A stretch of 64,000 nt of DNA from Sporosarcina ureae (GCF_002082015.1 NZ_CP015109.1:3315001-3379000); one strand, 5' to 3'. Counted from the first letter of the stretch, positions 25,781 to 33,539 are shown. Notes: generated by a model not told the origin, from the letters alone. Translations and numbers: made by a program.

Positions 25781-25838
25781 AATTAGGCCTTCGGAGTATT
25801 TCTAATAAATATGTGTCTAGTACCTCAAACGGGCCATT
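25781..25838 (+). repeat. Cassette-boundary element E12
   Basis: AATTAGGCCTTCGGAG opens it and ACGGGCCATTTT (25828-25838) closes it. The 5' box is degenerate. It separates hepT from the remnant at 25865. Confidence 0.45.
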
Positions 25839-25864
25839 TTATTTAGAATACTAGAGTTGATGGA

Positions 25865-26053
25865 TTGAATCGGCTTAGAATATTTGAAGTAGTAGGTTTT
25901 ATTATTGGTTGAATAGGAATTTTTGCGTTTATGAATTATACAATAGTTAAAAAGTATTCCCTTACCGATATCGAAATGTATCCAATTTACATTGTCTGGG
26001 CTGTAGGGATGATTCTAATGTTTGTTATGAGATACTATCGAAAAAAACAGTGA
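25865..26053 (+). pseudogene. Remnant of a small two-helix membrane protein
   Basis: A frame from TTG 25865 reads a first hydrophobic helix (FEVVGFIIG), meets TGA at 25910, and continues in frame through IGIFAFMN and a second helix (MYPIYIVWAVGMILMFVMR) to TGA 26051. A single TGG-to-TGA change would explain this. The 40-codon part from ATG 25931 could still be made, but no ribosome binding site is visible. It occupies its own array unit. No family recognised. Confidence 0.45.
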
Positions 26054-26097
26054 TTCTGGTTTGTTAAATAAAACTGATTTCGTTTAGTTTTCTCAAT

Positions 26098-26362
26098 AAT
26101 CGGGCGCGATTGTCGACGAGTTTCTCTGTAGTCAGCTAGTTGGTCGGAGCGGAAGCCGGCGACTCTAGGAGGATCAGCGAGAGCCGTAACGAAGAACGGC
26201 TTTTGCGAGTGAAGCGCAGCGAGAAGGAGCATATCTTTGCTTTGACAGGTGAAACACCTAGCGAGCGAAGCGAGGGGTGTGGTTCACCGCACGCCCTCCA
26301 GAACGCGTCCGGCTGCAGCGCAGATCAACGGTTTCAAACCACTATCTAGCTATCAGGCGCTA
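26098..26362 (+). repeat. Composite boundary element E13 with nested long repeat
   Basis: 5' half-box AATCGGGCGCGATTGTCG (26098-26115) and second half-box TATCAGGCGC (26351-26360) flank the long palindromic repeat. The flanks GTTTCTCTGTAGTCAGCTAG and TTTCAAACCACTATCTAGC are shared with E5 (1891-2195). Confidence 0.6.
26139..26329. repeat. Palindromic MITE-like repeat, long form, copy 3
   Basis: Ends GTTGGTC (26139) and GATCAAC (26323). It matches the copy at 1931-2121 along its length with scattered single-base changes and no gaps that I could see by eye, so the two are fairly recent copies. Confidence 0.7.
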
Positions 26363-26458
26363 TAGTCTAAGAAGCGATTAACAATTTGAGTGGTAATAGG
26401 CGATGCCCCCGATTCAAAAAACTAGAAAATCAAATAAATAATTAAAAGGGGTGAAAAG

Positions 26459-26755
26459 ATGAATGATATAGCATTTTGGGTGCTTATAGCACTTATGGGA
26501 GGGATAGTGATATCTTCTATAGCAAATAACCGAAATAACCAGTTAAAGAAGGATATTACTCATATGAAACATACATTGGACAATATTGCTAAGCAAGTCG
26601 GTGTACCCGATCCAATAAATGATGAATTAAAGGAAACGCTTTTAAAATTTATTTCGGAAGGGGAAAAAGTTAAAGCTGTTAAAGAGTATAGAATGGCTAC
26701 TGGAGCAGAGCTACTTGAGGCTAAGCAGTATATTGATTATTTGAGTGAACGATAG
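26459..26755 (+). CDS. Membrane-anchored protein with L7/L12-like C-terminal segment
   Basis: 98 residues. An N-terminal helix (about 5-22) is followed by a basic/coiled segment (NNRNNQLKKDITHMKHTLDN), a PINDELKE linker and a tail (KVKAVKEYRMATGAELLEAKQYIDYL) that follows the ribosomal L7/L12 C-terminal pattern KAV+...TG..L.EAK..VD. That domain binds translation factors in ribosomes; here the role is unknown. ATG follows GGGGTGA. A paralogue with the same layout lies in the next unit. Confidence 0.65.
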   Translation: MNDIAFWVLIALMGGIVISSIANNRNNQLKKDITHMKHTLDNIAKQVGVPDPINDELKETLLKFISEGEKVKAVKEYRMATGAELLEAKQYIDYLSER

Positions 26756-26806
26756 GCCTAGTTATACCAAAGGTTCCAGATACTGTTAGTATCCGTGTTC
26801 AATTGA

Positions 26807-26860
26807 AGGGGGTAGATTGTGTAGCAAGTACACGCGCCCCTGTTACATATAAAGGCCATT
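26807..26860 (+). repeat. Cassette-boundary element E14
   Basis: The sequence GTAGATTGTGTAGCAAGTACACGCGCCCCTGTTACATATAAAGG is almost the same as E1 (16-71), loop included, then AGGCCATT (26853-26860). Stem: GTGTA...TACAC with adjoining G and C runs. Confidence 0.65.
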
Positions 26861-26897
26861 ATGTTGCAGATTTTTTTGAAAAGAGGTGGGTTTAATT

Positions 26898-27176
26898 ATG
26901 GATATTGGATTTATAGAAATGTTGCTTTTGGTTATTGGTTTTTACTTAGTTTTTATGGTTGTTAAACTTAATGAACGTATCAAAGGTATAAGATACACCC
27001 TAGACCTTATCTCTAAAAAAGTAGACATCCCTGAAAATCCAATCAATGATGAGTTGCGTGAATTAATTAACGATGGTGACGATATAAAAGCGGTAAAAAA
27101 AGCACGCGAAACATTAGGTCTGTCATTGGTCGAGGGCAAACAATACGTGGATGCTTTAAAACTTAAAATGAAATAA
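26898..27176 (+). CDS. Paralogue: membrane-anchored L7/L12-like protein
   Basis: 92 residues. Start ATG 26898 is preferred over GTG 26886 because AGAGGTGGG ends eight bases before it. An N-terminal helix (about residues 6-24) is followed by NERIKGIRYTLDLISKK, PINDELREL and a tail (DIKAVKKARETLGLSLVEGKQYVDAL) with the L7/L12-like pattern. It matches the gene at 26459 in every segment, so the two units arose by duplication of a cassette or by two captures of related ones. Function unknown. Confidence 0.65.
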   Translation: MDIGFIEMLLLVIGFYLVFMVVKLNERIKGIRYTLDLISKKVDIPENPINDELRELINDGDDIKAVKKARETLGLSLVEGKQYVDALKLKMK

Positions 27177-27187
27177 TCATATTTTAC

Positions 27188-27246
27188 CAATCGGGCGCTT
27201 TCTTGAAGAAAAATCAGCGCTCACTTTTCATAATCAGGCCAGTTAA
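27188..27246 (+). repeat. Cassette-boundary element E15
   Basis: CCAATCGGGCGCTTTCTTG opens the element. GGGCGC (27193-27198) and GCGCTC (27217-27222) form the stem, and AATCAGGCCAGTT closes it. It is followed by an A-T-rich gap to 27360 with no supported gene. Confidence 0.6.
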
Positions 27247-27421
27247 TAGAGGAAGAGCCTGAAAAAACCGGATACTTGTAGTAATTTATTGCTATTTAAA
27301 AGAACTTCCACAAATTCTTATGAGATGTGATATTAAATAAAAAAAGAGATTAAAGGGGGGGATTACGGTTTATTTACATGCCTTTTCATTTCCAAATGAT
27401 GATAATGAATTTGACTTCTTC

Positions 27422-28219
27422 ATGAAAATAAAAAGAACGTGCTATGACTCGTTTTACCCATTTAAAATTTTATCAAAGAATAGCCTTGAAACGATTGTTT
27501 TTGAGCCAGTGACGGTTTTATATGGTGGAAATGGCTCTGGAAAATCTACTGCATTAAATGTGATAGCAGAAAAAACAGGAATCAAACGGGATTCTATCTA
27601 TAATAAATCTAATTTCTATCCTGATTATGTCAGTATGTGTGAAATGCAGCTTAAAGAAGATATTCCCGAAAATAGCAGGATTATTACTAGTGATGATGTA
27701 TTTGACTATATGTTGAATATCCGGAATCTCAATGAGGGAATAGACCAAAAAAGAGAAAAACTTTTTGAGGAATATTTGGATGCGAAACATTCCCATTTTC
27801 AGATGAAATCTATGGAAGATTACGAGCAGTTAAAAAAGGTTAACACAGCTAGAAGTAAAACACAGTCCCGTTTTGTGAGAAATGAATTAATGGATAATGT
27901 GAGGGAATATTCGAATGGGGAAAGTGCATTCCTATATTTCACTGAAAAGGTTGGCGATAATGGACTTTATATTTTGGATGAGCCGGAAAACAGTCTTTCT
28001 CCAAAACGCCAGGTGGAATTGGTGAAATTTATTGAAGAATCTGCCCGTTTCTTTGGATGTCAGTTTATCATATCAACACATTCTCCATTTCTACTATCCA
28101 TGAATGGGGCAAAAATTTATAATCTTGACGAAAAACCTGTTAAGGTGAGACGCTGGACGGAATTAGAAAATATCCGTACATACTATGAATTTTTCAAAAA
28201 ACATGAAAACAAGTTTTGA
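27422..28219 (+). CDS. AAA family ATPase, 265 aa (possibly starting at GTT 27368)
   Basis: ABC/SMC-like ATPase with Walker A YGGNGSGKST at about residues 35-44, Walker B GLYILDEPENSLSP and a histidine switch STHSPFLLS. Related proteins recalled from Bacillales have ~18 further residues before the KRTCYDS motif. Codons 27368-27421 encode a matching stretch (YLHAFSFPNDDNEFDFF), and a GGGGGGG site lies six bases before GTT 27368. The natural start therefore appears to be GTT, not a standard start, or the gene is damaged. ATG 27422 lacks a site of its own. Lone ATPases of this type occur in defence loci; here the role is unknown. Confidence 0.75.
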   Translation: MKIKRTCYDSFYPFKILSKNSLETIVFEPVTVLYGGNGSGKSTALNVIAEKTGIKRDSIYNKSNFYPDYVSMCEMQLKEDIPENSRIITSDDVFDYMLNIRNLNEGIDQKREKLFEEYLDAKHSHFQMKSMEDYEQLKKVNTARSKTQSRFVRNELMDNVREYSNGESAFLYFTEKVGDNGLYILDEPENSLSPKRQVELVKFIEESARFFGCQFIISTHSPFLLSMNGAKIYNLDEKPVKVRRWTELENIRTYYEFFKKHENKF

Positions 28220-28280
28220 AGTTGTTGAAGAACATTGAATAATACTTCAAGAAAAATCCGGATCATAAAAACTATTCAAT

Positions 28281-28468
28281 TAAAGGGCGCGTTTATGGAG
28301 GAGGTTTCTCTGTAGTTGGCTAGTTGATCTTCGCTACAGCCGGCGACTCTGAGGAGGATGGGCGAGCGAAGCGAGGGGTGTCGTTCACCGCCTGCCCATA
28401 AGACACGCGTCCAGCTACAGCGCGGATCAACAAGCTGCAAACACTTAACCCCCTGCCAAAAAGGCCAT
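28281..28468 (+). repeat. Composite boundary element E16 with palindromic repeat
   Basis: A 5' half-box (TAAAGGGCGCGTTTATGG, 28281-28298), an inserted palindromic repeat and a closing AAGGCCATC (28461-28469). It ends the second array, about 100 bases before the convergent RNase H-like gene. Confidence 0.55.
28323..28431. repeat. Palindromic repeat, intermediate form, copy 4
   Basis: Ends GTTGATC (28323) and GATCAAC (28425). The left arm matches the short copy at 24669 (CTTCGCTACAGCC). The middle keeps GCGAGCGAAGCGAGGGGTGT, shared with the long copies, so it is intermediate in length. Confidence 0.65.
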
Positions 28469-28564
28469 CATGAAAAACAACCTTTACGAATAAAAATAAA
28501 GCACTAGCAGTACACTCTTTTAGTGACAGTTCTCACAAGATGACGAAACATCTCACTTCGTTTA

Positions 28565-28963
28565 CTATTTTTTCTTCTTCTGCATCAATATCGCTTGTCG
28601 TGCAAGTGTATCCGCCGTCTTGTTTGTGCTGTCCGCAATCCACTTAATAAAGAAAAAATCAAACGTCGCTACGAGTTTCAATGCCGCCTTCAAATAAGGC
28701 GCATACTGCTCGTTCTTCACAAACTCTTTCTCCATCGACTGCACGACCACTGTCGAATCAGACCTTACCGACACCATGCCCGTCGTCAGCTTAGACGCCT
28801 CCTCCAGACCTCTCACCAGTGCTTGAAACTCTGCGTGATGATTGTTCGTTGGCTCAATCGGCTCACTAATCCGAACGTCCTGTCCTTCTCCTTTAATATA
28901 CACACCAATTCCGCTCAACCCAGGATTGCCTGCGCTAGCACCATCTATGTACACTTCCAACAT
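28565..28963 (-). CDS. RNase HI-like protein (YpeP/YpdQ type)
   Basis: 132-residue RNase H-fold protein. The acidic active site is intact by position: D7 (YIDGASAGNPG), E45 (HHAEFQALV), D69 (VRSDSTVV) and D118 (NKTADTLA). It lacks the basic handle helix of classical RNase HI. It likely cuts RNA in RNA-DNA hybrids, although some YpeP-type proteins have no measured activity. It lies next to the ypeQ-like gene, as in B. subtilis, and convergent to the end of the second array. Confidence 0.85.
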   Translation of the reverse strand: MLEVYIDGASAGNPGLSGIGVYIKGEGQDVRISEPIEPTNNHHAEFQALVRGLEEASKLTTGMVSVRSDSTVVVQSMEKEFVKNEQYAPYLKAALKLVATFDFFFIKWIADSTNKTADTLARQAILMQKKKK

Positions 28964-29072
28964 GAGATTTATCTCTCCAATCTGGTAATGAATTGTAAAA
29001 AACGTAGAAACACTTGCAACATCCCGTCAGCCAACTTAAAATAGGAGGAAGAAAGGTGGGAGTTCTTTTCTA

Positions 29073-29273
29073 ATGGATAAAGTAGTTGTCATGAAAGAAA
29101 TTAATCAATTGCTCGATATATATTGTGAAGGTTGTTACGTCAAAAAACAACTAACAAACGAACGTGGCAAAACAGGCGCGCATCAATTTTGTATTTCCGA
29201 CTGTACTGTAGGAGACCAGCTACAATTCCTTGGAAGAGAAATCAACAAGATCAGTACGGCTCCAAATAAATAA
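29073..29273 (+). CDS. ypeQ: Zinc-finger domain protein, YpeQ-like
   Basis: 66-residue protein with CEGCYVKK and HQFCISDC, a Cys/His zinc-binding pattern of the YpeQ family. No catalytic motif; function unknown. ATG 29073 lies ten bases after GGTGGGAG; ATG 29091 is an alternative. The neighbourhood (RNase H-like gene, this gene, cold-shock gene) is conserved in B. subtilis. A terminator follows at 29283. Confidence 0.8.
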   Translation: MDKVVVMKEINQLLDIYCEGCYVKKQLTNERGKTGAHQFCISDCTVGDQLQFLGREINKISTAPNK

Positions 29274-29278
29274 TGAAA

Positions 29279-29307
29279 AAGCATCCCGCAACTGCGTGGA
29301 TGCTTTG
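29279..29307 (+). terminator. Terminator between ypeQ and csp
   Basis: AAGCATCC(CGC) pairs with (GCG)TGGATGCTT around a short loop, followed by TGTTT. It lies between convergent genes. Confidence 0.6.
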
Positions 29308-29345
29308 TTTATGTTAGAAATTCAGCTGTTTGCGCCGAGATGAGG

Positions 29346-29558
29346 TTATACTTCATCCTCAAGAGTCGATACGTTAGCCGCCTGTGGACCACGATTTCCT
29401 TCAATTACTTCAAAAGAAACTGTTTGACCTTCAGCCAGTGTCTTGAATCCATCCGTAGCAATTCCGGTAAAATGTACAAATACATCTTCACCATCATCCG
29501 CTTCGATAAACCCATACCCTTTGTCACTGCTGAACCACTTCACTTTACCTTGGTGCAT
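29346..29558 (-). CDS. Cold-shock protein (CspD/CspB type)
   Basis: 70-residue single cold-shock domain. RNP1 ([11 protein letters not shown]) and RNP2 (DVFVHFTGI) are intact, so it binds single-stranded RNA and DNA as an RNA chaperone. Start ATG 29558 has GAGGAGG seven bases upstream. Position next to ypeQ matches cspD of B. subtilis. It has a consensus promoter and an ~80-base leader, in which cold-shock mRNAs often carry temperature-responsive structure; that is inference. Confidence 0.93.
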   Translation of the reverse strand: MHQGKVKWFSSDKGYGFIEADDGEDVFVHFTGIATDGFKTLAEGQTVSFEVIEGNRGPQAANVSTLEDEV

Positions 29559-29645
29559 AATAATTCCTCCTCGGCAATTAGAAATCCATCTCCACACGTA
29601 ACGTGCAAGCCTATTATTGACAACTTGCCCAATACGGCTTCTTAC

Positions 29646-29674
29646 ACTATACATGAGTAGGTTGGAAGTGTCAA
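29646..29674 (-). promoter_or_regulatory. Consensus promoter of the cold-shock gene
   Basis: On the - strand: -35 TTGACA (29674-29669), exactly 17 bases, -10 TATAGT (29651-29646). The leader of about 80 bases runs to the ATG at 29558. Confidence 0.8.
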
Positions 29675-29722
29675 CGCTAGAATGAATACTCTGAATACGG
29701 TTCAATAATAACAAGGAAAGTA

Positions 29723-29751
29723 TTGGTTTTTATCTGACTATTCCCTATAAT
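29723..29751 (+). promoter_or_regulatory. lrgAB promoter
   Basis: -35 TTGGTT (29723-29728), 17-base spacer, -10 TATAAT (29746-29751), 53 bases upstream of the lrgA GTG start. It is divergent from the csp promoter. Confidence 0.7.
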
Positions 29752-29803
29752 GAAGAAGTATTCATTTTTTCTACATATACGTATTAGGTAAGGAAGTGTT
29801 GGA

Positions 29804-30181
29804 GTGAAAATTGTTATCACGCTTTTGCAAGTTGGATTTTTATACATATTATTTCTAGCAGGAGAGTTTTTACAAGCGAAACTTTCCATTCCGTTGCCGG
29901 GAAGCATTATCGGTTTGCTCGTGTTATGGGGACTGTTATCGATCCGAGTCATTCCACTTCGCTGGGTGGAAAAAGGCGCGTATGTCTTTCTATCGACTTT
30001 GCCGCTGTATCTAATTCCCGCTACGGTGGGTGTGATGGATTATGGCCATGTATTTGCGGGCAAAGGCAGTCTCCTAATCTTGATCACAATCGGTAGTACA
30101 TTGATCACGATGGTCGTCGCAAGTTTAGTGAGCCAAGCTATGGCCAAGCGTCATGTGAAAGAGGAGGGAACTCTTTCATGA
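29804..30181 (+). CDS. lrgA: Holin-like protein LrgA/CidA
   Basis: 125-residue membrane protein with four helices. The conserved core IPLPGSIIGLLVLWGLL lies at about residues 29-45. LrgA/CidA proteins form oligomeric pores that influence autolysis and organic-acid or pyruvate transport together with LrgB. The start is GTG 29804 behind GGAAGTGTTGGAG. It overlaps lrgB by four bases (ATGA), so they are coupled. I cannot tell LrgA from CidA by sequence alone. No LytTR regulator gene is adjacent. Confidence 0.85.
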   Translation: MKIVITLLQVGFLYILFLAGEFLQAKLSIPLPGSIIGLLVLWGLLSIRVIPLRWVEKGAYVFLSTLPLYLIPATVGVMDYGHVFAGKGSLLILITIGSTLITMVVASLVSQAMAKRHVKEEGTLS

Positions 30182-30870
30182 ATACAGTAGTACTGGCTCT
30201 GACCATGATCTTGTTGACAGTTATCCTATATTTTGTAATGAACGCCGTCTACGTCAGGTTACGTTCGCCTTTTCTAGTCCCTATTATGACAACGACTATT
30301 GTGGTGATTATCGTGTTGTCGTTATTCAATGCATCCTATGAAACGTATATGGTAGGAGGCAAATGGATCGACGCATTGCTTGGTCCTGCCATCGTCTCAC
30401 TGTGCATTCCACTCTATAAGCAGAGAGATATTATCAAGAAAAATCTGTTGCCGATCTTTGGTGGAGTCGTAGTAGGAGGAATTGTCGGGATGATGACAGG
30501 TGTCTTAGCAGCGAGACTCGCCGGGTTTTCAACCGAACTTTTAGCGAGTATTTTACCGAAGTCTATTACGTCGCCTATCGCTATGCAAATTGCTGAAGAA
30601 CTCGGTGGCATTCCTTCGCTAGCGACGGTGTTAGTCATTATCGCCGGACTCGCTGGAATCCTTATGGGTCCGTGGATCAATCGCTGGTTGAAAATTGATA
30701 CAGCCATTGGACAAGGCATTGGTCTTGGAGTCGGTGCGCATGCTATTGGAACTTCTAAAGCGCTCGAATACGGAGAACAAACGGCTTCCATGAGTTCGGT
30801 TGCCATGACGTTATCTGCGATTATCGGTGCACTTGCGGGACCTTTATTCGGTATTTGGTTATTTCCATAA
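30178..30870 (+). CDS. lrgB: LrgB/CidB family membrane protein
   Basis: 230-residue polytopic membrane protein partnering LrgA. Signatures are LLPKSITSPIAMQIAEELGG and the glycine-rich LGVGAHAIGTSKALEYGE. Typical length for the family, so it is intact. It ends just before a hairpin that also encodes the C-terminus of the convergent nadR gene. Confidence 0.9.
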   Translation: MNTVVLALTMILLTVILYFVMNAVYVRLRSPFLVPIMTTTIVVIIVLSLFNASYETYMVGGKWIDALLGPAIVSLCIPLYKQRDIIKKNLLPIFGGVVVGGIVGMMTGVLAARLAGFSTELLASILPKSITSPIAMQIAEELGGIPSLATVLVIIAGLAGILMGPWINRWLKIDTAIGQGIGLGVGAHAIGTSKALEYGEQTASMSSVAMTLSAIIGALAGPLFGIWLFP

Positions 30871-30910
30871 AAAAGCGGAATTCCTATTCGACTAGGAATC
30901 CCGCTTTTTT
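30869..30910. terminator. Bidirectional terminator overlapping the nadR 3' end
   Basis: AAAAAAGCGGAATTCCTA pairs with TAGGAATCCCGCTTTTTTT. It terminates lrgAB and, on the - strand, contains the last codons and stop of nadR (30884-30886). Confidence 0.75.
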
Positions 30911-31423
30911 TAATGCTTCTTCTGCATCGTGTAGTTGTTCTGCTCGTGGAGCGGAAATAGCATGTAAATGAATGCCGCCCTCGTCCAAATTCAATAGATA
31001 AGGAGCTTGTGCTTGTTGAATTTGTTCAATGAATGTCTTCACTTCTTGCCGGTTCGATACCATGATGGATGCACGCACATCACCATACACAGGATGTTCT
31101 ACCCGGACATCTCTCACGGTTACGCCGTGGTCGACTAAAATGTGCAACTCTTCTTCCGTTTGACTAGGCGTATGTTTGCAGACGATGATCTTTTCTACGT
31201 CTTTTACTTTCTTAGTTGACCGTGTGTATAGGTATCCTTGATTGGTCGCCATGATCGGTTCGTCTTTTGCCTTCAATAAATTAATATCACTGACGATCAC
31301 TTGTCTGCTGACTTTTGTCAGTTCACCTAATTCTGCACCCGTTACGGGATGATTTGCTTCTTTTAATGTCTGGAGAATTACATCACGGCGCTGTTCTCCT
31401 GCCACTTTTACTTTTTTTCTCAA
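30884..31423 (-). CDS. nadR: NAD biosynthesis repressor NadR (NiaR/YrxA)
   Basis: 179-residue niacin-responsive repressor. The N-terminal winged helix (GAELGELTKVSRQVIVSDINLLKA) is followed by a 3H domain with the three conserved histidine clusters: LVDHGVTV, VEHPVYGD and GGIHLHAISA. With nicotinate bound it represses de novo NAD genes. TTG 31423 follows AGGTGA; GTG 31432 overlaps that site. B. subtilis YrxA is 180 residues. It is co-transcribed after nifS and divergent from nadC-nadA, which it most likely controls. Confidence 0.9.
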   Translation of the reverse strand: MRKKVKVAGEQRRDVILQTLKEANHPVTGAELGELTKVSRQVIVSDINLLKAKDEPIMATNQGYLYTRSTKKVKDVEKIIVCKHTPSQTEEELHILVDHGVTVRDVRVEHPVYGDVRASIMVSNRQEVKTFIEQIQQAQAPYLLNLDEGGIHLHAISAPRAEQLHDAEEALKKAGFLVE

Positions 31424-31439
31424 AACACTCACCTGCTAT

Positions 31440-32582
31440 CTATAAAATATCTATCGGGGTTTGTGCAGATACCGCCACTTCGAGCAACGCTTTTGCTAAT
31501 TGGGTGGCGTTTTCGCTAGTCGACGTCTCGCCAAATGAAATCCGAACAAATCCTTTCGCTAAGTGGGCGGGTATATTCATCGCGCTCATCGTCATAGATG
31601 ACTGTTGCTGACCGACTTGACAAGCACTGCCTGTCGACACCGCAAATCCTCTTCTATTTAATTCTAACATAATGCGCTGTCCTTCTGAGTGTTTGGCGCA
31701 TAGACCGATAATTTGCGGAAGTTGTTCAGACGACTGCGGACTAGTATAGATAGTAAATGCTTCAGGACGTGCAGAGAGTATGTTCATGAAGAGAGCGCGC
31801 AATGCACGATACTTTGCTTCATTAGGATGTGCCAGTTCAGCTGCCGTAACGAATGCAGCAATTCCGGGTACATTCACCGTCCCGCCTCTAAATCCTTTCT
31901 CTTGCGTAGCACCTGGGAATAGCGGGACTGCACGAATGCGTGGATCGATATAGACGGCACCGACGCCTTTTGGACCGTGCACTTTATGGCTGGATACCGA
32001 CAAGCTGTCTACATATGGAGAGATGTCACGCATAGATAATTTACCGAATGATTGTACACAGTCGCTATGCAAATAAATGCCTTTAGGTTTTAGTAGTTTC
32101 GATATAGATCGGATGGGTTGAATGGTACCGATCTCCGGATTGCAATGTTGCACGGATACGACAGTCGTTTGGTCCGTAATGGCATCTTCAAGTGCTTGTA
32201 AATCGATGATGCCTGCCGTTGTAAAAGGGATTGTCGTCGTACGGAAGCCTTGTCTTTCCAGATACGCTGCAGCTGAATGAAGAGAAGGATGTTCCGCGGC
32301 CGAAAGAATCATATGCTGTCCTTTGTTCTTTGCCGACTCCGCTAAAGATACTAAGGCAAGCGTGTTGCTTTCCGTCCCGCCTGAAGTAAAGTATAGCCCT
32401 TCAGAACGTACGCCAAGAAGTGCAGACAAGTTTTGTCTACTATGGGCCAATACGTTTAGTGCGGCCCCTCCTACGTCGTGCAAGCTCGTCGTGTTGCCAA
32501 ACTGTTGTTGAGAGACTGACACATAGACTGAAGCGGCTTCTTCACGAAGAGGTGTCGTGGCAGCGTAATCAAAGTAATGCAA
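31440..32582 (-). CDS. nifS: Cysteine desulfurase NifS, dedicated to NadA
   Basis: 380-residue PLP enzyme converting cysteine to alanine plus enzyme-bound sulfane sulfur. PLP lysine lies in SVSSHKVHGPKG and the catalytic cysteine in STGSACQVGQ. In B. subtilis the nad-linked NifS loads the [4Fe-4S] cluster of NadA, and the neighbourhood here agrees. Start TTG 32582 is behind AGGAGG at normal spacing, giving MHYFDYAATTP, which matches family starts. The next gene, nadR, begins 17 bases after its stop. Confidence 0.9.
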   Translation of the reverse strand: MHYFDYAATTPLREEAASVYVSVSQQQFGNTTSLHDVGGAALNVLAHSRQNLSALLGVRSEGLYFTSGGTESNTLALVSLAESAKNKGQHMILSAAEHPSLHSAAAYLERQGFRTTTIPFTTAGIIDLQALEDAITDQTTVVSVQHCNPEIGTIQPIRSISKLLKPKGIYLHSDCVQSFGKLSMRDISPYVDSLSVSSHKVHGPKGVGAVYIDPRIRAVPLFPGATQEKGFRGGTVNVPGIAAFVTAAELAHPNEAKYRALRALFMNILSARPEAFTIYTSPQSSEQLPQIIGLCAKHSEGQRIMLELNRRGFAVSTGSACQVGQQQSSMTMSAMNIPAHLAKGFVRISFGETSTSENATQLAKALLEVAVSAQTPIDIL

Positions 32583-32637
32583 TTGAATGACCTCCTGCAA
32601 TAAATAATATATTCATCTTGTCATATAACGGCATATA

Positions 32638-32663
32638 TGTAAAGATAGATGTAAAGACACCTG
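32638..32663. promoter_or_regulatory. Putative NadR operator
   Basis: Two copies of TGTAAAGA at 32638-32645 and 32650-32657, twelve bases apart, lie between the divergent nifS and nadC starts; the second continues as ACACCTG. They resemble remembered NiaR-type sites (TGTAAAGACA). Binding is inferred. Confidence 0.55.
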
Positions 32664-32684
32664 ATGAAAAGGAAGGTTATGAGA

Positions 32685-33539
32685 ATGCAGATGAACAGAA
32701 TCAAATTGGTCTCGATGCTTGAACAGTTTTTCATAGAAGATGTAGGAGATGGCGATCTATCAGCTCATACATTATTTCCTGCGAACGCAATAGGTGAAAT
32801 GCACATCATCTCTAAAACTTCAGGTGTATTTTGCGGAGTAGATGTCATCACGACAGGTTTTCACGTGATGGATCCTTCTGTAGAAGTCACGTGCCAAGTA
32901 GAGGATGGCGATAAAATAGTAGACAGACAAGTACTCGCGAAAATAAAAGGTTCTGTCAGAAGTCTGTTGACTGCGGAACGTGTCATCTTAAATTGTATCC
33001 AGCGAATGACTGCGATTGCGACGAAAACGGCTGACCTCACCGCGTTATTAGCGGAAACGGAAACTAGAGTGTGTGATACACGCAAGACAGCGCCTGGGCT
33101 TCGCATGCTCGATAAATATGCGGTTCGAACGGGTGGCGGGTTTAATCACCGGAATGGTTTATATGACGCAGTGATGCTAAAAGATAATCACTTAGCGTAT
33201 GCAGGATCTATAACACATGCTGTGCAACTGCTGAGGACCCGATTAGGTCATACCGTGAAAATAGAGGTAGAAATCGAATCGCTAGCGCAACTACAGGAAG
33301 CTATTGAAGCAAACGTAGATATTATTATGTTTGATAACCGAACGCCCGAACAAATTACGGACTGGTTACCACTCGTACCTTCGCATATCATAACTGAAGC
33401 TTCTGGCATGATTACGGAGGAGACGATCGCTTCATATGGCAAGACAGGAATTGATTACATATCGGTCGGCGCATTGACGCATTCCGTCATTGCAGCGGAC
33501 ATTAGTGCTACTATACAACTCACTACACAGGGGGACTGA
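32685..33539 (+). CDS. nadC: Nicotinate-nucleotide pyrophosphorylase (quinolinate phosphoribosyltransferase)
   Basis: 284-residue NadC, which joins quinolinate with PRPP to give nicotinate mononucleotide. Active-site motifs are [23 protein letters not shown] and VMLKDNH, with the EVEIE strand. ATG 32685 is chosen from four in-frame ATGs because GGAAGG ends eight bases before it. It is the first gene of nadC-nadA; nadB is missing from the usual nadB-nadC-nadA order. Confidence 0.95.
   Translation: MQMNRIKLVSMLEQFFIEDVGDGDLSAHTLFPANAIGEMHIISKTSGVFCGVDVITTGFHVMDPSVEVTCQVEDGDKIVDRQVLAKIKGSVRSLLTAERVILNCIQRMTAIATKTADLTALLAETETRVCDTRKTAPGLRMLDKYAVRTGGGFNHRNGLYDAVMLKDNHLAYAGSITHAVQLLRTRLGHTVKIEVEIESLAQLQEAIEANVDIIMFDNRTPEQITDWLPLVPSHIITEASGMITEETIASYGKTGIDYISVGALTHSVIAADISATIQLTTQGD

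Noticed and set aside
16-28470. Boundary elements as classical integron attC sites
   Set aside because: They lack the RYYYAAC/GTTRRRY core sites, and no integron integrase gene is present in the window.
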